64,000 nt of DNA from PALSA-1196 sp036833805 (GCA_036833805.1 DAITPA010000001.1:1-64000), one strand, 5' to 3'; counted from the stretch's first letter, positions 7,665 through 16,698 are shown. A program made the numbers and translations. Notes: a model not told the origin generated them from the sequence alone.

Positions 7665-9566
7665 ATGCGCTCGCTAGTTCTCATGGCCATCGTCGCGATG
7701 CTCGCGACCTATCCGGTAGCCGCAGCGAAGAACGACCCAGAGAAGCTGCCGCCGACGCGCGTGCGCGATCTGCATTACGGCGACGTCCTCTTCTACGTTT
7801 ATAAGGACGAGGACTTCGAGGCGATCACACACCTCAATGCCTACGAGCATTGGAATCTCATGCCGCATCACGCGGCGGAATCGCAGCTGTTGCTGGGCGG
7901 TTTGTATCTGTCGCTTGGCCTGCACAATGAGGCGGGCGAGCTCTTCGAGAAGCTTCTGACGCAGGACATTCCCGCCGGCGTGCGCAACCGCGCTTGGTTT
8001 TATCTTGCACAGGTGTGGTACGCGCGCGGATACCTGGAGCGCGCCGAGCACGCCATCCGTCAGGTACAAGGTCCGCTGCCCGGACCGCTCGATGCCGAAC
8101 GGGAGCATTTGCTCGCGAACGTGCTCCTGCGCCTGGGCCGCTTCGATGAGGCCATACAGCTGCTGCAAGGCTGGCAGGGGACGGCGGACTGGATGGACTA
8201 CGCGCGCTTCAATCTCGGCGTCGCCCTCATTCGCGCGGGTCGACTGCCTGCGGCTGATCCGGTGCTGACACAGGTGGGCACGATCGCGACCGACCAGCCG
8301 GAGCTGCTGGCGCTGAAGGACCGCGCGAATCTCGCCTTGGGCTTCGCCTATTTGCAGGCGCAGCAGCCGCAGCAGGCGCTGCCGCCATTGCGGCGCGTGC
8401 GTCTTAAAGGCCCGTACTCGGACAAGGCGCTATTGGGCACGGGCTGGGCCGATGCAACCCTCGGTGATTACCGGCGCGCACTCACGCCCTGGTTGGAGTT
8501 GCGTGGTCGCAATCTGCTCGATGCCGCGGTCCAGGAGTCGTATCTCGCCGTGCCCTACGCGTTCGCCAAGCTTGGCGCCAACGCTCAGGCGGTTGAGTAC
8601 TACGAGAGCGCGCTGCAATCCTTCGACGATGAGGGCGCGCGGCTCGATGAGGCCATCGGCCGGATCCGCGACGGCAGAATGCTCGATGCGATCCTCGGCA
8701 AGGAAGAGGGCAAACACTACGGCTGGTTCTGGCAGCTCGAACGCCTGCCTGATGCGCCCGAGTCGCGCTACTTGTATGCGGTGCTCGCGGGCCACGATTT
8801 CCAGGAGGGTCTGAAGAATTATCGCGACTTGGTCTACCTTGGCCACACGCTTGATCGCTGGGGCGACAACATGCAGGCGTATCGCGACATGATCGATGCG
8901 CGTGAACGTGCCTATGGGGAGCGCCTGCCGCGCGCCGACGCGCTGCTCGCCACCGGTGCCGCCGACCAAATGCAGCGCCGCCGCGAGGAACTTGTGGGCC
9001 GGCTCAACTCCATTGTGGCCGAGGGCGACGTCGCCGCCTTAGGTTCACCCACCGAGCGCGAGCTATGGGCGCAGATTCAGCACATTGAAGCGCAGCTCGC
9101 ATCCGCCGCGCCCGGTGCCGAGAGCGATCAATACAAAGAGCGGCTGCGAGTTGTGAAGGGCGTGCTCTTCTTCCGGCTCGATGATGCGTTCAAGGCGCGC
9201 GTCTGGCAGCAGCGTCGCGCAATCAAGGACCTTGATCTGGCGCTGGTTGAAGCGCAGAACCGCTGGGTGCGCGTGCAGCATGCGCGCACCAGCGTACCTT
9301 CCAACACGGGCGAGTTCGCCGCGCGCATTGCGCAGCTGCAGGCGCGCATCGCTGCTTTGCAGGTGCGGCTCGTCGACACGCAGCAGCGCCAGAATAATTA
9401 TCTCGGCGAGCTTGCGGTCGCGCAGCTGCAGGCGCAGAAGGAGCGGCTCGCGACGTACCGAGTGCAGGCACGCTTTGAGCTCGCCTCGCTCTACGATCGC
9501 GCTCAGGACGCGGGCGGCACAAAGAAGGCCACCGATGCCGCGCCCGCAGCGGAGCCCAAGCGATGA
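7665..9566 (+). CDS. Exported TPR protein with C-terminal coiled coil
   Basis: The protein has 633 residues with an N-terminal signal peptide (MRSLVLMAIVAMLATYPVAAA). Several tetratricopeptide-like helical repeats fill roughly residues 60-330 (for example AWFYLAQVWYARGYLERAEHAI and ANLALGFAYLQAQQPQQAL). The last 200 residues are Gln/Ala/Arg-rich and strongly coiled-coil-like. TPR arrays mediate protein-protein contact, so a periplasmic scaffold is the likely role. It follows the 6914 gene by 22 bases and overlaps the next TPR gene by 4 bases (ATGA), showing translational coupling. The architecture is reminiscent of TPR proteins in gliding-motility and TonB-associated clusters, but no one-to-one homologue can be named. 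Confidence 0.65.
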   Translation: MRSLVLMAIVAMLATYPVAAAKNDPEKLPPTRVRDLHYGDVLFYVYKDEDFEAITHLNAYEHWNLMPHHAAESQLLLGGLYLSLGLHNEAGELFEKLLTQDIPAGVRNRAWFYLAQVWYARGYLERAEHAIRQVQGPLPGPLDAEREHLLANVLLRLGRFDEAIQLLQGWQGTADWMDYARFNLGVALIRAGRLPAADPVLTQVGTIATDQPELLALKDRANLALGFAYLQAQQPQQALPPLRRVRLKGPYSDKALLGTGWADATLGDYRRALTPWLELRGRNLLDAAVQESYLAVPYAFAKLGANAQAVEYYESALQSFDDEGARLDEAIGRIRDGRMLDAILGKEEGKHYGWFWQLERLPDAPESRYLYAVLAGHDFQEGLKNYRDLVYLGHTLDRWGDNMQAYRDMIDARERAYGERLPRADALLATGAADQMQRRREELVGRLNSIVAEGDVAALGSPTERELWAQIQHIEAQLASAAPGAESDQYKERLRVVKGVLFFRLDDAFKARVWQQRRAIKDLDLALVEAQNRWVRVQHARTSVPSNTGEFAARIAQLQARIAALQVRLVDTQQRQNNYLGELAVAQLQAQKERLATYRVQARFELASLYDRAQDAGGTKKATDAAPAAEPKR

Positions 9567-12376
9567 GTGCGCGCACAAATCTCGCTTTCGCACTCGCATC
9601 TTGCCTGGGGATCTTGGTGTTGCCGGGCTATGCCGCCGATACGAAAAGCGCGCTCACCATCAAGGATCTCGACGGCCGCGGCGTCGATGTGCAGACCGGA
9701 TCGCAGCCGCCAGCGAGCGCCGCCAAGGCGATGGATAACTATCGACGCTTTCTCGAGTTGCAAGCAACCGATCCGAAATTGCGCGCGGAGGCGCTGCGGC
9801 GCCTGGCGGACCTCAATCTTGAGGCGGGCGAGTTCGAGCGCATGGAGAAAGAGGTCACACAGATCGATCTGCAGGGCGCCGAAGCGATCAAGCTTTATTC
9901 GACGCTTCTTAAGGCTTATCCGGATTATCCTCGCAACGATCAGGTTCTCTACCAGCTTGCGCGCGCTTACGAGACGACCGGCCAGAACGCGCAGGCGCTC
10001 GCGACCCTCGAGCGTATCGTTGCCCACTATCCGCAGACCCGGCAGCTCGATGAGGTGCAATTTAGGCGCGGCGAACTCTTGTTCTCGGCGAAACGCTACG
10101 CAGAGGCACAAAAAGCCTACGAAGTGCCGATCGCGCGCGGGCGCCAGTCGTCATTTTACGAGCAGAGTCTCTACAAGCACGGCTGGGCGCTCTTCAAGCA
10201 GGGCATGAACGAGGAGAGCTTGAAGTCATTCGCCGGCGTGCTCGATGCCATGCTCGGCGCCCAAGGGGCGGCGCGGCCCGTCAAACTCGAGGAATTGAAG
10301 CGCGCCGATCGCGAACTCATCGAGGACACGCTGCGCGTCATGAGCATCGCGTTCTCGTATTTGGATGGCGCGGCATCGCTCGACGCGTTCGTGAAGCAGT
10401 ACGGCGAACGCCCATACTGGCACCACCTCTATTCGAGTCTGGGCGATCTGTACGTCGGTAAGCAGCGCTTTCAGGATGCCGCCAGCAGCTACCGCGCCTA
10501 CGTCGCGCGCGATCCCAACAGCGAGTTCGCGCCCAATCTATCCATGCAGGGCATCGAGGCCTACAAGAAGGGCGGCTTCAGCCAGCTGGTGTTCGACGGC
10601 AAGCATGAATTTGTCGAGCGCTATCACTTTGGTTCGGCGTTCTGGAAGGGTCGGGACCGCGCTCAATTCCCTGAAGTCGTGCAGGAGCTGAAGATCAATC
10701 TCAAGGATGTGGCCAGCTACTTCCATGCGACCGCGCAGTCCTCGCACAAAGCCGAGGATTATCTGGAGGCGGCGCGCTGGTACCGCGACTATCTGCAGTC
10801 GTTCCCCGATGACCCGGACTCGGCGGCCACCAATTATCTCTTGGCCGAGACGCTTTTCGAGAGCCATCACTACGCCGATGCTGCCGCGGAATACGAACGC
10901 AGCGCTTACGATTATCCGAAGAACGACAAGTCCGCGACCGCGGGCTACGCGGCGCTGGCCGCGTATCAGAAGGCGCAGGATGAAGCGAGCGGCACAGCAA
11001 CGAGCGACTGGCATGCGAAGCAGACCGAATCGGGCATCAAATTTGCCCAAACCTTCCCCGAGCATCCCGACAGCGCCGGCGTTTTGACACGCGCGGCGGA
11101 AGATATGTTCGCCGCCAAGGATCTGCCGCGCGCCGTGCAGCTGTCAGAGTCCATTCTCGCGCGCCAGCCGCCGGTTGATGCCGCGAAGCAGCGCATCGTA
11201 TGGACGATCATCGCCGAGTCGCAATTCACGGCCGGTGCCTACGACAAGGCAGAGGCAGCGTTTTTAAAGGCACGTGACTTGGCGGGCAGCGATGCGAAGC
11301 TGCGTGGCGATCTCACCGAGCGCCTGGCGGCCGATGTCTACAAGCAGGGCGAGGCGGCGCAACAGGCGGGCAATGCAGCCGGTGCCGTCGACGATTACCT
11401 GCGCGTCGCGAAGGTTGCGCCTGACTCCAAGATCCGCGCCACGGCCCAATATGATGCCGCAACCCAGCTCATCAATATGAAGGAGTGGGCCCGGGCGATC
11501 GCGGTACTGGAGGATTTCCGTCGTGATTTTCCGAAGAGCGAGCGCTCCGCCGAAGTGACTCGCAAGCTTGCCGTTGCCTATTCCGAAGGCAATCGCCCGG
11601 GCCCTGCGGCGGGCGAGTTCGAGCGCATCGCGGCCGATCCGAATGAAGATCCCAAAGTGCAGCGCGAGGCGCTCCTGCAGTCGGCCGACCTCTTCGCCAA
11701 GGCCAACAATGGTCCCAAAGCGGTCGCGATGCTGGAGAAGTTCGTGGCGACGCATCCGACGCCGGCGGCGGATGCCGTTGAAGCGCGCCAGCGTCTCGCC
11801 GACTACGCGGAACACGCCGCTGATCACGCACGCCAGACGTACTGGTATCGCGAAATCGTGCAGGCCGATGCGCAGGCGGGCGCGGGCCGCACCGACCGCA
11901 CGCGCTACCTGGCCGCCAAAGCGCAAATTCAACTCGCGACCCCCGCGCGCGACGCGTTTCGCGACGTCAAACTCGTACTGCCCCTGAAGAAGAGTCTGGT
12001 CGCCAAGCGCAAGGCTCTGGATGCGGCGCTCGCCGCCTATAAGCGCGCGCTGGATTATCAGGTTGCCGAGACGACGACCGCGGCGACTTTCGAGATGGCG
12101 GAACTGTACCGCCAGCTTGCCAAAGACATCATGAGCTCGGAGCGCCCCAAGAAGCTCTCCAAGGACGAACGCCAACAATACGACTCGCTGCTCGAGGAGC
12201 AGGTGTACCCGTTCGAGGAGCAAGCCATCAACCTGCACGAGGCGAACGCCGCGCGCGCCAAAGAGGGTCTATACGATGACTGGGTGAAGAAGAGCTACGG
12301 CGTGCTCGCCGAGCTCAAACCCGCGCGCTACGCCAAATCAGAAATCTCGCAAGATGTGGTCACGACTCTTAAGTAG
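9563..12376 (+). CDS. Large exported TPR protein
   Basis: The protein has 937 residues with a signal peptide (FALASCLGILVLPGYA), followed by TPR-like repeats along most of its length. Examples are NDQVLYQLARAYETTGQNAQALATLERI, ATNYLLAETLFESHHYADAAAEYERSA and KQRIVWTIIAESQFTAGAYDKAEAAFLKA. Many repeats are of the YbgF/BamD type, with a PD or P-x-S turn motif between helices. It is likely a periplasmic solenoid scaffold. Its start codon overlaps the stop of the preceding TPR gene by 4 bases, and the following lipoprotein gene begins 23 bases inside its 3' end. It is the largest protein of the ExbB/ExbD/TonB-like cluster. Confidence 0.65.
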   Translation: MSARTNLAFALASCLGILVLPGYAADTKSALTIKDLDGRGVDVQTGSQPPASAAKAMDNYRRFLELQATDPKLRAEALRRLADLNLEAGEFERMEKEVTQIDLQGAEAIKLYSTLLKAYPDYPRNDQVLYQLARAYETTGQNAQALATLERIVAHYPQTRQLDEVQFRRGELLFSAKRYAEAQKAYEVPIARGRQSSFYEQSLYKHGWALFKQGMNEESLKSFAGVLDAMLGAQGAARPVKLEELKRADRELIEDTLRVMSIAFSYLDGAASLDAFVKQYGERPYWHHLYSSLGDLYVGKQRFQDAASSYRAYVARDPNSEFAPNLSMQGIEAYKKGGFSQLVFDGKHEFVERYHFGSAFWKGRDRAQFPEVVQELKINLKDVASYFHATAQSSHKAEDYLEAARWYRDYLQSFPDDPDSAATNYLLAETLFESHHYADAAAEYERSAYDYPKNDKSATAGYAALAAYQKAQDEASGTATSDWHAKQTESGIKFAQTFPEHPDSAGVLTRAAEDMFAAKDLPRAVQLSESILARQPPVDAAKQRIVWTIIAESQFTAGAYDKAEAAFLKARDLAGSDAKLRGDLTERLAADVYKQGEAAQQAGNAAGAVDDYLRVAKVAPDSKIRATAQYDAATQLINMKEWARAIAVLEDFRRDFPKSERSAEVTRKLAVAYSEGNRPGPAAGEFERIAADPNEDPKVQREALLQSADLFAKANNGPKAVAMLEKFVATHPTPAADAVEARQRLADYAEHAADHARQTYWYREIVQADAQAGAGRTDRTRYLAAKAQIQLATPARDAFRDVKLVLPLKKSLVAKRKALDAALAAYKRALDYQVAETTTAATFEMAELYRQLAKDIMSSERPKKLSKDERQQYDSLLEEQVYPFEEQAINLHEANAARAKEGLYDDWVKKSYGVLAELKPARYAKSEISQDVVTTLK

Positions 12377-13037
12377 CGCAAGCCGCCATGGCGGCATTGC
12401 TGTCGCGGTGCTCGCGCTCGGCGGCTGCGATAGCGTGCCAAAGCCAAAGCAGGAGCCTGCGCCCGCCAGCGTTTCCGCGACGGCAAGCCTCGATGCTGTG
12501 GCCGCGCTGCCTGCGAGCGAGGAGCCGTCGCCGCGCGCCCTTGCCGACTTCGATCGCGCCGTGGGACTCATGCGTGCCGGCAAGCAGGCGCAGGCCGAGC
12601 TGGAATTTCAGATGCTTGCGGCCGGTTACCCCACGTTTGCAGGCCCCGACATCAATCTGGGTATTCTGTATCGCAAGGAGGGGCGCCTCGAGCAGTCCGA
12701 GGAGGCGCTGAAGACTGCGACCGCGCGTAATGCCGCAAGCGCCTCCGCCTGGAACGAGCTTGGGGTAACCTTGCGGCTGCGCGGTGAGTTCCCCGCGGCC
12801 GCGAGCGCCTATGAGCAAGCCATCGCCGCCGATGCAAATTTCGCCCCGGCGCACCGCAATCTGGGCGTGGTGCTGGATCTTTACCTTGCAGACCCGGAGC
12901 GCGCGCTGACGGAGCTTGAGCGCTACCAAGAGCTTTCCGGAGAAGAGAAGCCCGTCAGCGTCTGGATCGCCGAGCTCAGGCAACGTACCGGCAGGAAGAA
13001 GCCGGCAAGCCCCCCCTCGGCTCCTTCGGGAGAGTAG
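12354..13037 (+). CDS. TPR lipoprotein
   Basis: The protein has 227 residues with a lipobox (LALGGC, Cys25), so it should be lipid-anchored in the inner or outer membrane. Three TPR motifs follow, including DINLGILYRKEGRLEQSEEALKTA, AWNELGVTLRLRGEFPAAASAYEQA and AHRNLGVVLDLYLADPERAL. The start overlaps the end of the large TPR gene by 23 bases, which indicates coupled expression. It resembles small outer-membrane TPR lipoproteins that act as assembly or pilotin factors. Here it may anchor the TPR scaffold to a membrane. Confidence 0.65.
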   Translation: MWSRLLSSASRHGGIAVAVLALGGCDSVPKPKQEPAPASVSATASLDAVAALPASEEPSPRALADFDRAVGLMRAGKQAQAELEFQMLAAGYPTFAGPDINLGILYRKEGRLEQSEEALKTATARNAASASAWNELGVTLRLRGEFPAAASAYEQAIAADANFAPAHRNLGVVLDLYLADPERALTELERYQELSGEEKPVSVWIAELRQRTGRKKPASPPSAPSGE

Positions 13038-13039
13038 CC

Positions 13040-13606
13040 ATGTCTGTCGCCCATCGCCTTCTCGCCGCCCTGTTAGCGACCGCCGTGCTCGCAAGCGCCG
13101 ACGGCCAGGAAAAGCAGCCGCTGGCAGCCCCCCGCGAGCCCGCAGCGGCGCACGGCTCAGCCCAGGATCTCGAGCCGGCGGTAGACACGTCGGCGACGCC
13201 CGACGATGCTCAGCCGAAGACCGCGGCGCGCACGGCGCCAGCGCCGTCCGTGAAGCGCGCCGCGCAGCCTGCGGGCGCGGGGCAGGCAAAGCCCAAAGCC
13301 GGCGCCAAGGACCGGATTGAGCTTGATCCGACGCAGATCACCGGCAATCGTGAGCTGCCAAAGGTACTGTATATCGTTCCGTGGAAGCGTTCGGACCTGA
13401 GCGATCTTGCCGGCCGGCCGGCCGATAGTCTGCTCGACGAGGTCCTCATGCCCGTGGATCGAGACGTCTTCAAACGTGAGAATCGCTATTACGGGGCTCT
13501 TAATCCGGATGAGCCGCGCCGCGATGCTGGCGCAAGCGCAGCACGGCCTGACGCGCCGGCCGAGAGCGGCGCTGCGGCTGCGCCGCCCGCTCGGGATGAG
13601 AAGTAG
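13040..13606 (+). CDS. Secreted low-complexity protein of unknown function
   Basis: The protein has 188 residues. It has a signal peptide (MSVAHRLLAALLATAVLASADG), a long disordered Ala/Pro/Lys-rich region and a compact conserved-looking core of about residues 90-150 containing ELPKVLYIVPWKR and DEVLMPVDRDVFKRENRYY. It then ends in another Ala/Pro-rich tail. It starts 3 bases after the TPR lipoprotein and sits 64 bases before the ExbB-like gene. I do not recognise the core. Its position suggests a periplasmic accessory of the proton-driven complex encoded next to it. Confidence 0.5.
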   Translation: MSVAHRLLAALLATAVLASADGQEKQPLAAPREPAAAHGSAQDLEPAVDTSATPDDAQPKTAARTAPAPSVKRAAQPAGAGQAKPKAGAKDRIELDPTQITGNRELPKVLYIVPWKRSDLSDLAGRPADSLLDEVLMPVDRDVFKRENRYYGALNPDEPRRDAGASAARPDAPAESGAAAAPPARDEK

Positions 13607-13670
13607 GCCTCGGTTTTTTGCAATTGTGTCATTTTAGTTTTGCTGGGCTTGTTTGAGCGGGAGTAAGCCG

Positions 13671-14324
13671 ATGGATTTTTGGAATCTCATTGTTCGGTTC
13701 TTTCAGGGCGGCGGCGATTTCATGTATCCGATCGCCCTGGTATTGATATGCGGGCTCGCGATCGCGATCGAGCGCTATTACCACCTTACACGCGCGGCGG
13801 CGCAGAACCGCGCGCTGTGGAATGACGTGGTGCCGCTGCTCGCCAACGGTGACTTCCGCCAGGTGGTGCAGATCACCTCAAAGTCGAACGCCGCGATCGC
13901 GCAGATTCTGAACTACGGACTCGCGCGCATTCAGTCGGCGCGCCGCCGTGACGATATCGAGAAGGCCATGGAGGAGAGTCTCATGGAAGTCGTGCCGCAG
14001 CTCGAGAAGCGCACGCACTACCTCGCCACTTTTGCGAATCTGGCGACGCTCCTCGGACTTCTCGGAACGGTCATGGGGCTCATCCGCGCCTTTGCAGCGG
14101 TGGCAACCGTCAATCCGGCGGAAAAGGCGAACCTCCTGTCGGCGAGTATTTCGGTCGCGATGAACTGTACGGCCTTCGGTCTCATGACGGCCGTGCCGAT
14201 TTTGATCATTCATGCGTTTCTGCAGACGAAGACCACCGATATCATCGACAGTCTGGAGATGGCGTCCGTCAAGTTCCTGAACGCCATTACCGAGCGCAAG
14301 CCCGAGCCCGCTGCGGCCGCTTGA
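13671..14324 (+). CDS. MotA/TolQ/ExbB-family proton channel protein
   Basis: The protein has 217 residues with three membrane segments typical of ExbB/TolQ: about residues 14-35, then two C-terminal helices (NLATLLGLLGTVMGLIRAF and AMNCTAFGLMTAVPILIIHAFL) carrying the family's conserved Thr and Gly positions. It should form the pentameric inner-membrane stator ring that passes protons with the two ExbD-like partners encoded immediately downstream. The ATG at 13671 is preferred over an upstream TTG because GGGAG lies 7 bases before it. The one-ExbB/two-ExbD order is the same composition as AglR with AglQ and AglS of Myxococcus gliding. Ordinary TonB or Tol systems usually have one of each. Confidence 0.85.
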   Translation: MDFWNLIVRFFQGGGDFMYPIALVLICGLAIAIERYYHLTRAAAQNRALWNDVVPLLANGDFRQVVQITSKSNAAIAQILNYGLARIQSARRRDDIEKAMEESLMEVVPQLEKRTHYLATFANLATLLGLLGTVMGLIRAFAAVATVNPAEKANLLSASISVAMNCTAFGLMTAVPILIIHAFLQTKTTDIIDSLEMASVKFLNAITERKPEPAAAA

Positions 14325-14354
14325 GCGGCTGACGCATACCGGGAAGGCCTTCGC

Positions 14355-14855
14355 ATGCGCCGCTCTTACGACGCCAAAAAGCTCGCGCGCCACACGCGCC
14401 GGCCGACCGAGCTTCTGATCGTGCCGATGATCGATATCTTCACGGTACTCGTGACCTTTCTGCTCATGACCGCGGTGTTCTCGCGCACCGTGGTTCTGGA
14501 GCTGAATTTGCCGGCGCAGCAGACAGAGTTTCGCGAGCCTCCGCCGGGATTGCAGCTTGAGGTGCTGGTGCGCAAGGACTCGATCCAGGTAGCGGATCGC
14601 AACAGCGGCCCGCTCGGCACCATGCACAATTCCGCAAGCGGCTACGACTATGAGGCGCTGACGAACTATCTGAAGCGCGTGAAGGCAAAGTTCCCCGAAA
14701 TGACGACTGCGAGCCTGTTGTTCGAGCCCGATATTCCCTATGACATCCTCGTGCAGGTCATGGATCGGGTGCGCGTGTTTGAGACCAAGATAGGTACGCG
14801 TACCGAGCAGGCTGAGCTCTTTCCCGACATCTCAATCGGAGATGTGCCGCAATGA
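14355..14855 (+). CDS. ExbD/TolR-family protein (first copy)
   Basis: The protein has 166 residues with a short cytoplasmic N-terminus, one membrane helix (LLIVPMIDIFTVLVTFLLMTAVF) and a periplasmic domain. Asp27, within the helix, is at the position of the essential proton-carrying aspartate of ExbD/TolR/MotB. It starts 30 bases after the ExbB-like gene, and its stop overlaps the start of the second ExbD-like gene by 4 bases. The periplasmic part (residues 50-166) is longer than usual and ends with ELFPDISIGDVPQ. It should pair with the neighbouring ExbB ring. Confidence 0.82.
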   Translation: MRRSYDAKKLARHTRRPTELLIVPMIDIFTVLVTFLLMTAVFSRTVVLELNLPAQQTEFREPPPGLQLEVLVRKDSIQVADRNSGPLGTMHNSASGYDYEALTNYLKRVKAKFPEMTTASLLFEPDIPYDILVQVMDRVRVFETKIGTRTEQAELFPDISIGDVPQ

Positions 14856-15376
14856 GCATGTCGAACCGCGCCCGCCGCATGGCCGAGCATCATCTGCGGC
14901 ACCGCGCGGATGCCACGCTCAATCTGATTCCGTTTATTGACATCCTAACGGTGATGGTGGCGTTTCTGCTGGTGTACTCGACCGAAGTGGAGGTCATCCA
15001 GAACACCAAGGGCGTGGAGATCCCGCAGTCGATCGCGCAAACCACGCCGCGGCAATCGGTCGTGGTGATGATCACGAAGGAGGACCTGTTCGTGCAGGGC
15101 GAGCGTATCGCAAGCGTGGCCGACATCCGCGCGAATCCGGCGCCGATCATCGCAGCGCTGCACGACGCCTTGAAGCGCCCAATGCTCGTCGGCCGCGAGC
15201 TGAGCGCGCGCGACCTGGCAGCCCGTGAGATCACCGTCATGGGAGACAAGGCGCTGCCCTACGATGTGCTGAAGAAAGTCATGGCCACTTGCACCGATGC
15301 CGACTACGGACGCATTTCCCTCGCCGTTCTGCAGAAGGAAAAGCCGTTCGTCGCCGGGCAGGCGGCGGGCACTTAG
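14852..15376 (+). CDS. ExbD/TolR-family protein (second copy)
   Basis: The protein has 174 residues with a basic N-terminus, a single membrane helix (LNLIPFIDILTVMVAFLLVYST) with the conserved Asp30, and a periplasmic domain ending in a typical DYGRISLAVLQKE segment. It is clearly a paralogue of the preceding gene but divergent in the periplasmic part. That suggests a heteromeric ExbD pair, as AglQ/AglS form in Myxococcus. Translation is coupled to the first copy by an ATGA overlap, and the TonB-like gene follows after 20 bases. Confidence 0.82.
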   Translation: MSMSNRARRMAEHHLRHRADATLNLIPFIDILTVMVAFLLVYSTEVEVIQNTKGVEIPQSIAQTTPRQSVVVMITKEDLFVQGERIASVADIRANPAPIIAALHDALKRPMLVGRELSARDLAAREITVMGDKALPYDVLKKVMATCTDADYGRISLAVLQKEKPFVAGQAAGT

Positions 15377-15396
15377 CCCCGCGTGCGGAGTCTGCT

Positions 15397-16320
15397 GTGC
15401 TGTTAGCCCCCTATTACCGCCGCTTTGAACTGCCCTGGGAAGGCGATCCGGAGGCGAGCGCGCGCTTTCACAGAATTCTGCTGGTCGGTCTTGCGCTGTT
15501 CGTGCTGCTTGGGAGCTTGTTCGCAATTCTGCCTTCACCGCCGCGCCTCGCCGAGGAAGCCGCGGTACCACAGCGCCTGGCGCGCGTAATGATCGAGAAC
15601 CAGGTGAAACCACCGCCGCCGCCGCCGCCGCCGGTCGTGCAGGAGCCGCCCAAAGTTGAGCCCGTCAAAAAGATCCCGATCGCGCCGCAACCGGTCGACC
15701 GCACCGAGCAGGCACGGCAGAAAGCCGAGAAGCAGTTGAATCAGTTCAAAGACGAGCTCGCGGATCTGCGCGAGCAGATGCCCGATCAGACACTCGGTGA
15801 GACGAAGAATCTCACCGGCGCCGTGGGCGCGGACTCGCACGCGGAACGCTCGCTCATCACCTCGAAAGTCGGCGTCGGCAGTGGCGGCATCACCTCGGCG
15901 AATTCGAGCCGCGGCTTTGGCACCGGCGCAGGCTCGCTCACCGGGCACGAGACGACCGCGGTCAGCTCGGCGATCGCGCGCTCCGGGCTCGATAGTCGTC
16001 CGGCCACAAGGAGCGGCTCAAGCGGCAAGGCCGCGCGCTCGCGCGAGGAGATCGAGCTCGTGTTTGATCGCAACAAAGGCGCGATCTATGCGCTCTACAG
16101 CCGCGCGCTGCGCGAGAAACCCGATCTGCAGGGTAAGCTTGTGCTGGAGTTCACGATTGCGCCCTCAGGCGAGGTGACAATGTGCCGGCTCGTCTCCAGC
16201 GAGCTTCACGATTCGGAGCTCGAGAGTAAGATCGTGCTGCGCGTGAAGCTGTTCCGTTTCGAGGCCAAAGACGTGGAACCGGTTACCACCACGAAACCCA
16301 TCGACTTCTTCCCTGCGTGA
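15397..16320 (+). CDS. TonB-like protein with AgmX/PglI-type C-terminal domain
   Basis: The protein has 307 residues. It has a cytoplasmic N-terminus, one membrane anchor (about residues 25-45), a proline-rich periplasmic spacer (eight prolines in a row, then PVVQEPPKVEPVKK) and a coiled coil near 105-130. A Gly/Ser/Thr-rich stretch and a C-terminal domain of about 90 residues follow (IELVFDRNKGAIYALYSRALREKP, LVLEFTIAPSGEV, ending IDFFPA). That last domain matches the AgmX/PglI tail found in Myxococcus gliding proteins and is distantly TonB-like. The start is GTG at 15397 with GCGGAG 6 bases upstream. As the last component of an ExbB-ExbD-ExbD set it should carry mechanical work into the periplasm or to the outer membrane. 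Confidence 0.75.
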   Translation: MLLAPYYRRFELPWEGDPEASARFHRILLVGLALFVLLGSLFAILPSPPRLAEEAAVPQRLARVMIENQVKPPPPPPPPVVQEPPKVEPVKKIPIAPQPVDRTEQARQKAEKQLNQFKDELADLREQMPDQTLGETKNLTGAVGADSHAERSLITSKVGVGSGGITSANSSRGFGTGAGSLTGHETTAVSSAIARSGLDSRPATRSGSSGKAARSREEIELVFDRNKGAIYALYSRALREKPDLQGKLVLEFTIAPSGEVTMCRLVSSELHDSELESKIVLRVKLFRFEAKDVEPVTTTKPIDFFPA

Positions 16321-16338
16321 GGTCGGCGGCACGCGCAC

Positions 16339-16698
16339 GTGAACCTCGAATCGGAAATCCAGTACTTCACGGAGCTTGCCTATATCGACAAGGCGCGGCT
16401 CCTGAATCTGCTGCTGCACGAGCTCGCCGAAGCCGCACGCGCCACCTATGGGCCAACTCCTGAGAAGGTACACGATGGCCTGCGCCTGCGCTTCGTGAAC
16501 GAGCTCGTGCACCGCTTGACCCGTTTGATTGAGCAGCTCCTGGCGCAGGACGTTACCCGGCCGAGTGACGATGTGGTGATGCGCATGCTGCTCGCGGGGC
16601 GCGCGGACAAGGCGACGGAACAGCTGTTGCACAATTCCTATAGCCAGGCGGTTCGCAGTTTCGAGAGTTACGACACGACCGTACTGATGAGCTCCTAA
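16339..16698 (+). CDS. Small protein of unknown function
   Basis: The protein has 119 residues, soluble, highly helical and rich in Leu, Arg and Glu. There is no signal peptide, cysteine pair or recognisable motif. It starts with GTG 18 bases after the TonB-like gene, without a convincing Shine-Dalgarno, so translation may depend on coupling to the gene upstream. It ends the same-strand run before the antiporter gene and is likely the last gene of the ExbB/ExbD/TonB-like operon. It could be a cytoplasmic adaptor of the channel complex; this is inference from position only. Confidence 0.5.
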   Translation: MNLESEIQYFTELAYIDKARLLNLLLHELAEAARATYGPTPEKVHDGLRLRFVNELVHRLTRLIEQLLAQDVTRPSDDVVMRMLLAGRADKATEQLLHNSYSQAVRSFESYDTTVLMSS

